Positions 18,010-25,601 of a stretch of DNA of 64,000 nt are shown here, one piece after another. The notes beneath the pieces are model-generated. The model saw nothing but the letters and a program-made list of their open reading frames with translations. It did not search any database and was not told where the DNA came from. The DNA comes from Tepidiformaceae bacterium (lineage in GTDB: Bacteria > Chloroflexota > Dehalococcoidia > Tepidiformales > Tepidiformaceae): assembly GCA_958295975.1 (NCBI GenBank), contig OY282446.1, positions 2,209,289 through 2,273,288 of the forward strand. The letters run 5' to 3'. Made by a program: the position numbers and the translations under genes. Position 1 is the stretch's first letter. Every line of letters starts with the position of its first letter.

Positions 18010-18025
18010 CGGGAATAGTGCGAAG
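18001..18025 (-). repeat. Right copy of the 25-bp perfect inverted repeat
   Basis: This is the exact reverse complement of 17262-17286. The two copies enclose 764 bases with two small genes. No target-site duplication is seen outside them and no transposase lies inside. Confidence 0.9.
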
Positions 18026-18117
18026 GTCGGTGGAACCTGTCAATACGTCATACCACTCCTTCCATACATAACACACGAAATTGCGTGAATCTTCCTCTTG
18101 TGGCCGCACATCCCCGC

Positions 18118-18282
18118 TCATCGCCCCAGCTGCACGACGAGCACGGTGAGGATGCCCGCCACCGCGCCAACGGCCACTGCCACGCCCCACGCGAGCGACC
18201 GCCGGGTTTCCCAGAGATGGAGCCACGCGCCGAGGATGGCGTCACCCGGCCCGTCCCACAGCCGCTGACGGATGCGCTTCAT
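18118..18282 (-). CDS. Tiny membrane protein (54 residues), sixth in the array
   Basis: The frame begins MKRIRQRLWDG and has a basic N-terminal half. A single helix, WGVAVAVGAVAGILTVLVVQ, then ends at LGR. GAGGGA precedes the ATG at 18282. It is the last of six small membrane-protein genes on the minus strand, 13 bases after the gene before it. There is no family match. It is too short for most gene finders, and the support is the ribosome-binding site, helix and operon position. Confidence 0.55.
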   Translation of the reverse strand: MKRIRQRLWDGPGDAILGAWLHLWETRRSLAWGVAVAVGAVAGILTVLVVQLGR

Positions 18283-18295
18283 GGTCTATCGTCCC

Positions 18296-18487
18296 TCAGA
18301 TCAGCAGCAGCGCCACGACCGCCGCCACGGCGACGACCGCCAGCGCGATGGCCGAGCCGGAGCAGCCGAGACAGCCCGTCGCGCAGCCGAGCGCCTGGAG
18401 CGGGCCCTGCGCCTCTTCCCAGCCCACGTTGGGTTCGGGTTTCGGGACGGGCTCGATCTCCGGCGCGCGTTCGGGATGCTCGGACAT
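18296..18487 (-). CDS. Tiny Cys-rich membrane protein, copy 2 (63 residues)
   Basis: The protein starts MSEHPERAPEIEPVPKPEP, then has a Gly/Cys turn (ALGCATGCLGCSGS) leading into one Ala/Val helix that ends AAVVALLLI. It is almost identical to the product of 18690-18881, so one copy arose by recent duplication. The N-terminal half is acidic and Pro-rich, likely extended. The function is unknown. The start at 18487 is fixed by the shared MSEHPE beginning of the two copies. Confidence 0.65.
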   Translation of the reverse strand: MSEHPERAPEIEPVPKPEPNVGWEEAQGPLQALGCATGCLGCSGSAIALAVVAVAAVVALLLI

Positions 18488-18500
18488 TCGGGGGCCTTCC

Positions 18501-18683
18501 CTACCGAGGCAATTCGGGGGCCACGCTGAGCACCGTGATGATAGCAAGGAGCAGCCCGATGACAAGCGTCACGATCCAGCGGAACAGCGCGTTGGCTTCC
18601 CCCAAAGACACAAGCAGGGCCCAGAGAGCGCGACAGGGATCACTGAGAACGCGCTCGACGAAGCGCCCCACCTTGCTCAGCAT
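18501..18683 (-). CDS. Tiny membrane protein between the duplicated copies (60 residues)
   Basis: The frame MLSKVGRFVERVLSDPCRAL is followed by a strongly hydrophobic helix with IVTLVIGLLLAIITVLSV and a short PELPR end. GAGGAA lies just before the ATG at 18683. It sits between two near-identical genes with gaps of only 6 and 13 bases, so it belongs to the same transcript. It has an amphipathic N-terminal helix and one membrane helix. No family is recognised. Confidence 0.6.
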   Translation of the reverse strand: MLSKVGRFVERVLSDPCRALWALLVSLGEANALFRWIVTLVIGLLLAIITVLSVAPELPR

Positions 18684-18689
18684 CGTTCC

Positions 18690-18881
18690 TCAGCTCAGCA
18701 GCAGCGCCACCACCGCCGCCACGGCGACGACCGCCAGCGCGACCACCGAGCCGGAGAAGCCGAGACAGCCCGTCGCGCAGCCGAGCGCCTTAAACGGCCC
18801 GCGCTCCTCTTCCCAGCCGACGTTGGGTTCGGGCTTCGGGACGGGCTCGATCTCCGGCGCGCGTTCGGGATGCTCGGACAT
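18690..18881 (-). CDS. Tiny Cys-rich membrane protein, copy 1 (63 residues)
   Basis: This is a near-identical paralogue of 18296-18487. It has the same MSEHPERAPEIEPVPKPEP start and then ALGCATGCLGFSGS and a C-terminal helix ending AAVVALLLS. Differences from the other copy cluster in the middle and at the last residue. Both copies keep an intact frame, which suggests selection to retain the protein. It lies eight bases downstream of the 50-residue gene above it. Confidence 0.65.
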   Translation of the reverse strand: MSEHPERAPEIEPVPKPEPNVGWEEERGPFKALGCATGCLGFSGSVVALAVVAVAAVVALLLS

Positions 18882-18889
18882 GGATGGTC

Positions 18890-19042
18890 CTAGGGGCACC
18901 TGTGGACGAGCACATGCCCGAAGTACAGACCCGCGAACGTGAACGTACCGATCAGCGCGCCGCTGAGGAGCCGGTCCTTCCAGGTGCGCGGATGCGGCCA
19001 CGTCAGAATCCAGAGGATGCGGTGTGCGATGCTGCGGGGCAT
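18890..19042 (-). CDS. Tiny membrane protein (50 residues)
   Basis: The frame starts MPRSIAHRILWILTW and then has LLSGALIGTFTFAGLYFGHV, a single membrane helix, ending HRCP. A strong AGGAGGAGG lies just before the ATG at 19042. Its start is 15 bases after the stop of the 64-residue gene and its stop is eight bases before copy 1. No relatives are recognised. Confidence 0.6.
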   Translation of the reverse strand: MPRSIAHRILWILTWPHPRTWKDRLLSGALIGTFTFAGLYFGHVLVHRCP

Positions 19043-19057
19043 GGGCGTCTCCTCCTC

Positions 19058-19252
19058 CTACATCAGCAACAGCGCCACGACCGCCGCCGCGGCGATGGCC
19101 ATGAGGGCGATGGCCGAACCGAAGCAGCCCAGCGCGGCGCAGCCACAGCCCTCGAGAGCCACGCTCAAGCCCGCCTGCTTCTCCCAGCCGGGGTCGTCGT
19201 GGCGCTCGTGCCGCCGGGGCGGATCGGGCGGGAGCCGCGGCGGTTCGAGCAT
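19058..19252 (-). CDS. Tiny Cys-rich membrane protein, divergent copy (64 residues)
   Basis: This is the first gene of the array. A Pro/Arg/His-rich N-terminus (MLEPPRLPPDPPRRHERHDD) leads to CGCAALGCFGSAIAL and a helix ending AAVVALLLM. The Cys-turn plus helix plus AVVALLL ending is shared with the 63-residue copies, so the three form one family with variable N-terminal halves. The function is unknown. Confidence 0.6.
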   Translation of the reverse strand: MLEPPRLPPDPPRRHERHDDPGWEKQAGLSVALEGCGCAALGCFGSAIALMAIAAAAVVALLLM

Positions 19253-19306
19253 GGCCGCGCCACTCTACCGAAACGCCCGCACGGTGGGCCGGAGGCGCTA
19301 ACGCGG

Positions 19307-19732
19307 TCAGGGGCGATCCGGATGGGGGACGGGCCTCAGTTCGAGGTCGCGAATCGCGATGAAGTCATCGGGGTTCGTCGTATACAGCGGGAGTCCGTTG
19401 GCGATGGCAATGGCGGCGATGAGTGCATCGTAGGCGCGCGCGGCGGACTTGCGGCCAGCGCCCCGAAGATCGGCGGAGACCTGTCCGAACACCCTCGCGG
19501 CGGCCTGATCGAAGGGGAGCGCCTCGAAGTCGGCCTCGGCCTGCTGAATCTGGGCCTGGCGGCGGGCTCGTTCCGCATCGGTGACGGCGGCGAGTGGGCC
19601 AGCGGAGAGCTCGGCGAGGGTGATCGTGGTGATCAGTGGCTCTGCGGGGAGCGTTCCGGGGTCCGTGAGGCGAGGGAGCAGGATCACGGTATTCGTGTCG
19701 AGAATGCCAGCGCCGTTGTCGTTGGATGTCAC
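19307..19732 (-). CDS. vapC: PIN-domain toxin, VapC-like
   Basis: VapC toxins are RNases with three or four acidic residues. This 141-residue protein has ILDTNTVI (first Asp), TLAELSAGP (Glu), YDALIAAIAI (Asp) and TTNPDDF (Asp), so the active site looks complete. The GTG start at 19730-19732 overlaps the antitoxin stop in a GTGA, typical of coupled toxin-antitoxin pairs. It borders the small-membrane-protein array. Confidence 0.88.
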   Translation of the reverse strand: MTSNDNGAGILDTNTVILLPRLTDPGTLPAEPLITTITLAELSAGPLAAVTDAERARRQAQIQQAEADFEALPFDQAAARVFGQVSADLRGAGRKSAARAYDALIAAIAIANGLPLYTTNPDDFIAIRDLELRPVPHPDRP

Positions 19733-19965
19733 AGGGACGGGTCGATGAGGCGGTCGATGTCACGCCGGAGCGCGGCCGGATCGACATGGGGCAGCCGTCG
19801 CCAGCGCTCCAGCAATGCCGCCGGAGCCGGTCCCCTGCGCGGCAGCGGGCGGATCTCCGCGACGGGGCGGCCAGCCCGGCTCACGATGAGACGCTCGCCC
19901 GCCTGCACGCGATCAAGGACGGCGCCGCCGTGATTGCGGAGTTCCCCAACCGTGACCGTGTCCAT
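19729..19965 (-). CDS. Phd/YefM-type antitoxin of the vapC above
   Basis: The 78-residue protein begins MDTVTVGELRNHGGAVLDRV and continues with IVSRAGRPVAEIRPL, the DNA-binding fold of Phd/YefM antitoxins. A Pro/Arg-rich C-terminal arm would cover the toxin. The ATG at 19965 is preferred because a TACACT element ends six bases upstream. The pair is probably autoregulated at that promoter. Confidence 0.87.
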   Translation of the reverse strand: MDTVTVGELRNHGGAVLDRVQAGERLIVSRAGRPVAEIRPLPRRGPAPAALLERWRRLPHVDPAALRRDIDRLIDPSL

Positions 19966-19971
19966 GCCTTC

Positions 19972-19977
19972 AGTGTA
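19972..19977 (-). promoter_or_regulatory. -10 element of the vapBC pair (TACACT), leaderless start
   Basis: On the minus strand TACACT ends six bases before the antitoxin ATG. It lies back to back with the two-component promoter at 20017. Confidence 0.6.
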
Positions 19978-20016
19978 GCACCGATGCGTCTTTACCGGGC
20001 CTTCCCCTGCGCCCGC

Positions 20017-20022
20017 TACACT
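20017..20022 (+). promoter_or_regulatory. -10 element of the two-component operon (TACACT)
   Basis: TACACT lies 29 bases before the response-regulator ATG. It leaves a short leader with GCGGGAGGA as ribosome-binding site. Confidence 0.5.
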
Positions 20023-20050
20023 GGCGGGAACGGAGCGGGAGGATTCGCCC

Positions 20051-20710
20051 ATGCGCGTGCTCGTGGTCGAGGACGAGGAGCCCATCGCCTCCGCCGTGGC
20101 GCGCGGGCTGAGGCAGCTCGGCTACGAGGCCGACACCGCCGCCGACGGCGTGGAGGCGCTGGAGATGGCGGGCGCGCACGACTACGACGTGGTCTGCCTC
20201 GACCTCAACCTGCCGCTCATCGACGGCATCGAGGTGTGCCGCAGGCTGCGCGCCGAGCGCTTCCCCGGCCGGATCATTATGTTGACCGCGCGCAGCGGCA
20301 TCCACGAGCGCGTGGAGGGGCTGGACCAGGGCGCCGACGATTACCTGGTGAAGCCCTTCGCCCTGAGCGAGCTGGCCGCGCGCATCCGCGCCGTGACCCG
20401 CCGCGCGGGCGGCGCGGATGCCACGCTGCGCGCGCGCGGGCTGGAGCTGGACCCCGACACGAACCGCGTGCGGCGCGAGGGCGTGGACGTGCACCTCACG
20501 CCCCGGGAGTTCGAGATCCTGCACTACCTGGCGCGGCACGAGGGGCGCGCCGTGCCCCAGGAGGAGCTGATCGAGCGGCTCTGGGGGGAGCGCGCCAGCC
20601 CCTTCACGCAGACCGTGAAGGTGCACATGAACAACCTGCGCCGCAAGCTCAACGACGGCTTCGGCCAGCCGCTCATCGCCACCGTGCGGGGGAAGGGCTA
20701 CGTCCTCTAG
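20051..20710 (+). CDS. OmpR/PhoB-family response regulator
   Basis: The 219-residue protein has a receiver domain (VVEDEE, phosphoacceptor Asp51 in CLDLNLP, Lys in DYLVKPF) and a C-terminal winged helix. The latter shows LTPREFEILHYLARH and VRGKGYVL, the DNA-binding signature of OmpR-type regulators. The sensor kinase follows 28 bases later on the same strand. The signal and target genes cannot be told from sequence. Confidence 0.95.
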   Translation: MRVLVVEDEEPIASAVARGLRQLGYEADTAADGVEALEMAGAHDYDVVCLDLNLPLIDGIEVCRRLRAERFPGRIIMLTARSGIHERVEGLDQGADDYLVKPFALSELAARIRAVTRRAGGADATLRARGLELDPDTNRVRREGVDVHLTPREFEILHYLARHEGRAVPQEELIERLWGERASPFTQTVKVHMNNLRRKLNDGFGQPLIATVRGKGYVL

Positions 20711-20738
20711 GCCGCGCCTGCCGCATTTCGTCCGGACC

Positions 20739-21971
20739 GTGCGCTTCCGGCTCACGCTCTGGTATTCGGCCCTGCTGCTGCTGCTGGGGCTGGCCTTCGT
20801 CGTCTCCCTGAACGTGGCTGCGCGGCTGGACAAGCCCGACGAGCAGCGCGTGCTCGCGGAGATGGACAAGGACGGGGGCACCGGCTGGCGCGGGGTGGAC
20901 GGCGCGTCCGCCGCGGGGGAGGGGGAGGCGTCGCCCGCGGCCTCCGCGCGGCTGGCCGAGGAGATGGGGGCGGAGTTCCAGTCGGAGAACCTCGATCGCC
21001 TGCGCCTGTGGTCGATCGTGGCCGTCATCGGGCTGGCGTTCGCGTCCGGCATGGGCGGCTACGCCCTCTCCGGCTTCCTGCTGCGGCCCGTGCGCGACAT
21101 CACGCAGGTGGCCTCCGAAATCGGGGCGGGCAACCTCTCGCGGCGCATCAACCACCAGGGCCCGGACGACGAGCTGCGGGGGCTGGCGGACACGTTCGAC
21201 TCCATGATCGCGCGCATCGAGAGCGGCTTCGAGACGCAGCGCCGCTTCGTGCAGGACGCCTCGCACGAGCTGCGCACGCCCCTCGCCGCCATCCGCATGA
21301 ACATCGAGGTGGCCGAACTGGAGCGCGGCGCGGACGGCGGCGAGGAGCGCCTGCCGGAGCTGCTGGAGACCGTGAAGGCGCAGACGGACCGGCTCACGCG
21401 CCTCAGCGACGACCTGCTCCTGCTCACCTCCCCCGAGGCCACGGTGGCGCCCCTCGATCTGCCCGAGCGCGTGGACGTGCGCGGGCTGGCGGCGGCGGCG
21501 GCGGCCGAGCTGGGGCCGCTGGCCAGGCGCGCGGACGTGCGCCTGTGGGTGGCGGAAGGCGACCCCCGCGAGGCCGTGGCCAGCACCGACCTGCTCTACC
21601 GCTGCGCGCTCAACCTCATCGACAACGCCATCAAGCATTCGGGCGAGGGCGCCTCCGTGACCATCACGGCGAGCGAGGACGACGAGGACGTGTGGCTGCG
21701 CGTGCGCGACACCGGCCCGGGCATCCCCGCGGAGGACCTGGCGCACGTGTTCGAGCGCTTCTACCGCGTGGACCGCAGCCGCGCGCGCGGGGGACGGGGC
21801 GGCGCGGGCCTGGGGCTCCCCATCGTGCGCGCCCTCGTGGAATCCATGGGCGGCTCCGTGGAGGCGGAATCGGCGGAGGGCGGGGGCGCCCTCTTCACGC
21901 TGCGCCTGCCGCGCGCCCCCGAGGAGGAGGAGGCTGCTCCCCCCGAGGAGGGCGAGCCCGACGGTTCTTGA
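20739..21971 (+). CDS. Membrane sensor histidine kinase
   Basis: The 410-residue kinase has two membrane helices (about residues 5-25 and 90-110) enclosing a short extracytoplasmic segment, and a HAMP domain. The phosphoacceptor motif ASHELRTPLAA contains His176. The ATPase domain shows NLIDNAIKH, DTGPGIP and GGAGLGLPIV. The GTG at 20739 gives a normal short cytoplasmic N-terminus (MRFRLTLWYS). It partners the regulator just upstream. The small sensor loop (about 60 residues, Asp/Glu-rich) gives no clue to the signal. Confidence 0.94.
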   Translation: MRFRLTLWYSALLLLLGLAFVVSLNVAARLDKPDEQRVLAEMDKDGGTGWRGVDGASAAGEGEASPAASARLAEEMGAEFQSENLDRLRLWSIVAVIGLAFASGMGGYALSGFLLRPVRDITQVASEIGAGNLSRRINHQGPDDELRGLADTFDSMIARIESGFETQRRFVQDASHELRTPLAAIRMNIEVAELERGADGGEERLPELLETVKAQTDRLTRLSDDLLLLTSPEATVAPLDLPERVDVRGLAAAAAAELGPLARRADVRLWVAEGDPREAVASTDLLYRCALNLIDNAIKHSGEGASVTITASEDDEDVWLRVRDTGPGIPAEDLAHVFERFYRVDRSRARGGRGGAGLGLPIVRALVESMGGSVEAESAEGGGALFTLRLPRAPEEEEAAPPEEGEPDGS

Positions 21972-22087
21972 CTGGCGCGGGCGCGGCGCGTAGCGTGCCG
22001 CCCACTGGAGCGGCCCGGCGGTCCGTAAGCGCCCGCACAGCGGCAGACGGCCCGCCCGGCTTTACTCGCGCAAGCGGAGGCGCGCCC

Positions 22088-24010
22088 ATGGGCCAGCTCC
22101 TCGACCAGATCGACTGTCCCGCCGACCTGCGCGCCCTCTCGACGGGGGAGCTGGAAGAGCTCGCGGGGGAGATCCGCGCGGAGCTGGTGGCCACCATCCA
22201 GGGCATCGGCGGGGGCGGCCACCTCGCCTCCAACCTCGGCGTGGTCGAGCTCACGCTGGCCCTGCACCGGCAGTTCGATTCGCCCCGCGACCGCATCCTC
22301 TGGGACGTCAGCCACCAGGTCTACGTGCACAAGATGGTGACGGGCCGCCGCGGCAGGATGTCCACCATCCGCCAGTACGAGGGCCTGTCGGGCTTCGCCG
22401 ACCGGCGCGAGAGCCCGCACGACCTCTTCGGCGCGGGCCACGCGGGCACCTCCGTGTCGGCGGCCACGGGCATGGCCGTGGCGCGCGACCTGCGCGGCGA
22501 GGAGCACCACGTCATCGCCGTCATCGGCGACGGCGCCATGACGGCGGGCATGGCCCTCGAGGGCCTCAACCACGCGGGCCACCTGGGCACGAACCTGATC
22601 GTCGTGCTCAACGACAACGCCATGTCCATCTCGCCCAACGTGGGCGCGCTCAGCCGCAACGTGAACAAGCTCCGCATCGACCCCCACTACCGGCGCGCCA
22701 AGCAGGAGCTGGGCGGCTTCGTGGAGCAGTTCCCCATCGCCCGCCAGATGTGGCAGAGCGCCCGCCGCGTGAAGGCCTCCATGCGCGACATGATCGTGCC
22801 CGCCAGCTTCTGGGAGCAGTTCGGCTTCGAGTACTACGGCCCCATCGACGGCCACGACCTGGGCGAGCTGGAGACCACGCTGGCGGCCATCCGCGAGGTG
22901 CGCGGCAAGCCCGTGCTGCTCCACGTGCTCACGGAGAAGGGGCACGGCATTCCCGAGGCCGCCGCCGACCCGGTGCAGAGCCACAGCGGCACCTTCTGGC
23001 TGAAGAAGCCCCCCGCGCCCGCCGCCCCCGCGCCGCCGCCCACCTACAGCAAGGTCTTCGCCAACGCCGTGGGCGAGCTGATCGAGCGCGACCCGCGCGT
23101 GGTGGCCGTCACGGCGGCCATGCTGGAGGGCACGGGGCTGGCGGCCACGCAGCGGCGCCATCCGGAGCGCGTCTTCGACGTGGGCATCGCCGAGCAGCAC
23201 GCGGTCACCTTCGCGGCGGGGCTGGCCACGCAGGGCATGCGCCCCATCGCCGCCATCTACTCCACCTTCCTGCAGCGCGGCTACGATTCCATCGTGCACG
23301 ACGTGGTGGTGCAGAACCTGCCCGTCGTCTTCGCCCTCGACCGCGCGGGCTTCGTGGGCGACGACGGCAAGACGCACCAGGGCTTCATCGACACCTCCTA
23401 CCTGCGCTGCCTGCCGAACATGGTCGTGAGCGCGCCCAAGGACGAGGCCGAGCTGCGCGACCTGCTGTGTACGGCTGTCGCCCACGACGGCCCCTTCGCG
23501 GTGCGCTACCCGCGGGGGGCGGGGCCGGGCGCGCCCGCCGACCAGCCCATGCGGCGCATCCCCGTGGGGCGCGGCGAGCTGCTGCGCGAGGGCCGCGACG
23601 CCGCCCTCATCGGCTACGGCGCCTCCGTGGCCGAGTGCGTGAAGGCCGCCGACGCCCTCGCCGAACGCGGCGTCGAGGCGCGCGTGATCAACGCCCGCTT
23701 CGCCAAACCCCTGGACGAGGAGCTGATCCTCGCCGCCGCGCGCGAGACCGGCGCGGTCGTGACCGCCGAGGAGAACGTGCGCGCGGGCGGCTTCGGCGAG
23801 GCCGTCACCGCGCTGCTGCACGACCACGGCCTCGGCGACGCCTTCCTGCTCAACCTGACGATGCCGGACGCGATCGTCGACCACGGCCCGCAGAAGGTCT
23901 ACCGCAAGGTGTACGACCTCGACGGCGAGGGCATCGCGCGGCGCACGGTGGAGGCGCTCGCCGGACGCGCCGCGCCCGTCGGGGAGCGGGCCGCCAGCCT
24001 AGCCGGATGA
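22088..24010 (+). CDS. dxs: 1-deoxy-D-xylulose-5-phosphate synthase
   Basis: This thiamine-diphosphate enzyme makes DXP from pyruvate and glyceraldehyde-3-phosphate, the first step of the non-mevalonate pathway. The 640-residue product shows LWDVSHQVYVHKM, the thiamine-diphosphate motif GDGAMTAGMALEGLN ending in ND (LNDNAMSI), GHDLGEL, and the transketolase-like second half with DVGIAEQHAVTFAAG. The ATG at 22088 fits the family N-terminus. The stop overlaps the next start (ATGA), coupling it to a prenyl synthase. ispG of the same pathway is 14 kb upstream. Confidence 0.97.
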   Translation: MGQLLDQIDCPADLRALSTGELEELAGEIRAELVATIQGIGGGGHLASNLGVVELTLALHRQFDSPRDRILWDVSHQVYVHKMVTGRRGRMSTIRQYEGLSGFADRRESPHDLFGAGHAGTSVSAATGMAVARDLRGEEHHVIAVIGDGAMTAGMALEGLNHAGHLGTNLIVVLNDNAMSISPNVGALSRNVNKLRIDPHYRRAKQELGGFVEQFPIARQMWQSARRVKASMRDMIVPASFWEQFGFEYYGPIDGHDLGELETTLAAIREVRGKPVLLHVLTEKGHGIPEAAADPVQSHSGTFWLKKPPAPAAPAPPPTYSKVFANAVGELIERDPRVVAVTAAMLEGTGLAATQRRHPERVFDVGIAEQHAVTFAAGLATQGMRPIAAIYSTFLQRGYDSIVHDVVVQNLPVVFALDRAGFVGDDGKTHQGFIDTSYLRCLPNMVVSAPKDEAELRDLLCTAVAHDGPFAVRYPRGAGPGAPADQPMRRIPVGRGELLREGRDAALIGYGASVAECVKAADALAERGVEARVINARFAKPLDEELILAAARETGAVVTAEENVRAGGFGEAVTALLHDHGLGDAFLLNLTMPDAIVDHGPQKVYRKVYDLDGEGIARRTVEALAGRAAPVGERAASLAG

Positions 24011-25029
24011 CGCCCGCCGCGGCATCGCCCCCGCCCGCCCTCACCGCCCACCTTCCGGCGCTCGAAGCGGCCCTGCGCGCCGCCGTCGGCGAGGAGCGCG
24101 GCGATCTCGCCGCCGCCGCGCGTTATGTCATGGGCTGGGAGGACGAGCATGGCCGCCCCGCCTCCGCCGCGGGCAAGCGCATCCGTCCCGCCCTCTGCCT
24201 GCTCGCCGCCGAGGCGCTGGGCGGGAGCGTGGCCGCGGCCATGCCCGGCGCGGTCGCCGTCGAGCTCACGCACAACTTCTCGCTCGTGCACGACGAAATC
24301 CAGGACCGCGACGCCGAGCGCCACCACCGCCCCACCATCTGGCGGCTCACGGGCGAGGCGCAGGCCATCAACGTGGGCGACTTCCTGTTCACGCGCGCGC
24401 TGCGGGCGCTGGCCGGGGCGGACGCCCCCGCCGAACGCCGCGTGGCCGCCCTCGACGCCCTGCTCGCCGCCATCGAGGACATGATCGGCGGGCAGTGGGC
24501 CGACCTCGCCTTCGAGCCGCGCGGCGACGTCTCCGTGGCCGAGTACCTGGCCATGGTGGAGGGCAAGACGGGCGCGCTCATCGGCGCGCCGCTGCAGATC
24601 GGGGCCATCCTCGCGGGCGCGTCCGCCGAACGCTGCGACGGCATCCGCGACTGGGGGCGCGGGGTCGGCCTCGCCTTCCAGGCGCGCGACGACGTGCTCG
24701 GCATCTGGGGCGACCCCGCCGTCACGGGCAAGTCGAACCGCAACGACCTCGCCCGCCGCAAGAAAACGCTGCCCGTGATCGCGGCGCTGGCCGACCCCCG
24801 CACGCGCGACGCCGTCGAACGCCTCCATGCCCGCGACGAACCCGCGGGGGACGAGATCGCGGCGGTCGCGGACCAGCTGGAGGCGGCGGGCGTGCGCGAG
24901 CGCGCGGAGGAGTACGCCCGCGGTTATGTCGCGGAGGCGGACGCCCGCCTCGACGCCCTCGGCCTGCGCGACGACGAGCGCGCGCTCTTCGCGGCGGTCG
25001 CCCGCTACCTCGTCGAGCGCGCGGGCTAG
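24007..25029 (+). CDS. Polyprenyl diphosphate synthase
   Basis: The 340-residue enzyme extends allylic diphosphates with isopentenyl diphosphate. Hallmarks are AAGKRIRPAL, the first Asp-rich motif LVHDEIQDRD, the Lys-Thr pair (VEGKTGALIG) and the second Asp-rich motif QARDDVLGIWGD. The first motif has Glu in place of the second Asp of the usual DDxxD, which is unusual but keeps the acidic character. Coupling to dxs by a 4-base overlap supports an isoprenoid role. Chain length cannot be assigned with confidence. Confidence 0.9.
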   Translation: MTPAAASPPPALTAHLPALEAALRAAVGEERGDLAAAARYVMGWEDEHGRPASAAGKRIRPALCLLAAEALGGSVAAAMPGAVAVELTHNFSLVHDEIQDRDAERHHRPTIWRLTGEAQAINVGDFLFTRALRALAGADAPAERRVAALDALLAAIEDMIGGQWADLAFEPRGDVSVAEYLAMVEGKTGALIGAPLQIGAILAGASAERCDGIRDWGRGVGLAFQARDDVLGIWGDPAVTGKSNRNDLARRKKTLPVIAALADPRTRDAVERLHARDEPAGDEIAAVADQLEAAGVRERAEEYARGYVAEADARLDALGLRDDERALFAAVARYLVERAG

Positions 25030-25511
25030 GCATCCCCGGCGCGCAGGTCGCGCGCGACCGCGATCTCGCGGCAGTCGCTGAAGAAGGGGCAGCGCACGCA
25101 TTCGCGCCAGACCTTCTGGGGGAAGTCCATCACGTTGGCCACGGCGAAGCCCTGGCGCTCGAAGAAGCCGGGCTTGTAGGTGAGGGCGAAGACGCGCTCG
25201 ATGCCCAGCTCGCGCGCGTCCGCCACGCAGGCGGCGACGATGGCCGCGCCCACGCCCCGGCCCTGGCTGGCCTCGCCCACGGCCAGCGAGCGAATCTCGG
25301 CGAGGTCGGCGCCCAGCACGCGCAGCGAGCCGCAGCCCGCGATCGCGCCGTCGAGGCGCGCCACCTTGAAATCGCGGATGGCCTCGTGGATTTCGGCGAG
25401 CGGGCGCTCCAGCATCTCGCCCGCCCGCGCCCAGCGATCAACGAGCGCGAAGATGGCCTCCGCGTCGGCGGGGCGGGCGGCGGCGACGGAGAGGCCCGGG
25501 TCCGGCGGCAT
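25026..25511 (-). CDS. ArgA-like GNAT N-acetyltransferase
   Basis: The 161-residue protein has the GNAT acetyl-CoA site (IRSLAVGEASQGRGVGAAIV) and the late LTYKPGFFERQGF. The C-terminal stretch FPQKVWRECVRCPFFSDCRE, with three Cys, resembles the short stand-alone N-acetylglutamate synthases of arginine synthesis. It is convergent with the prenyl synthase, overlapping by four bases. Arginine biosynthesis genes are not nearby, so the substrate is inferred from family resemblance. Confidence 0.8.
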   Translation of the reverse strand: MPPDPGLSVAAARPADAEAIFALVDRWARAGEMLERPLAEIHEAIRDFKVARLDGAIAGCGSLRVLGADLAEIRSLAVGEASQGRGVGAAIVAACVADARELGIERVFALTYKPGFFERQGFAVANVMDFPQKVWRECVRCPFFSDCREIAVARDLRAGDA

Positions 25512-25601
25512 CGTCCGTCGAGTGTACGCGCGGCGCGCCTAACGCTCGCGGGCGCGCGCTGGTAGGCTCGCGGGCGAGGATTCCGCGTCGGGAGGAACGC
25601 C

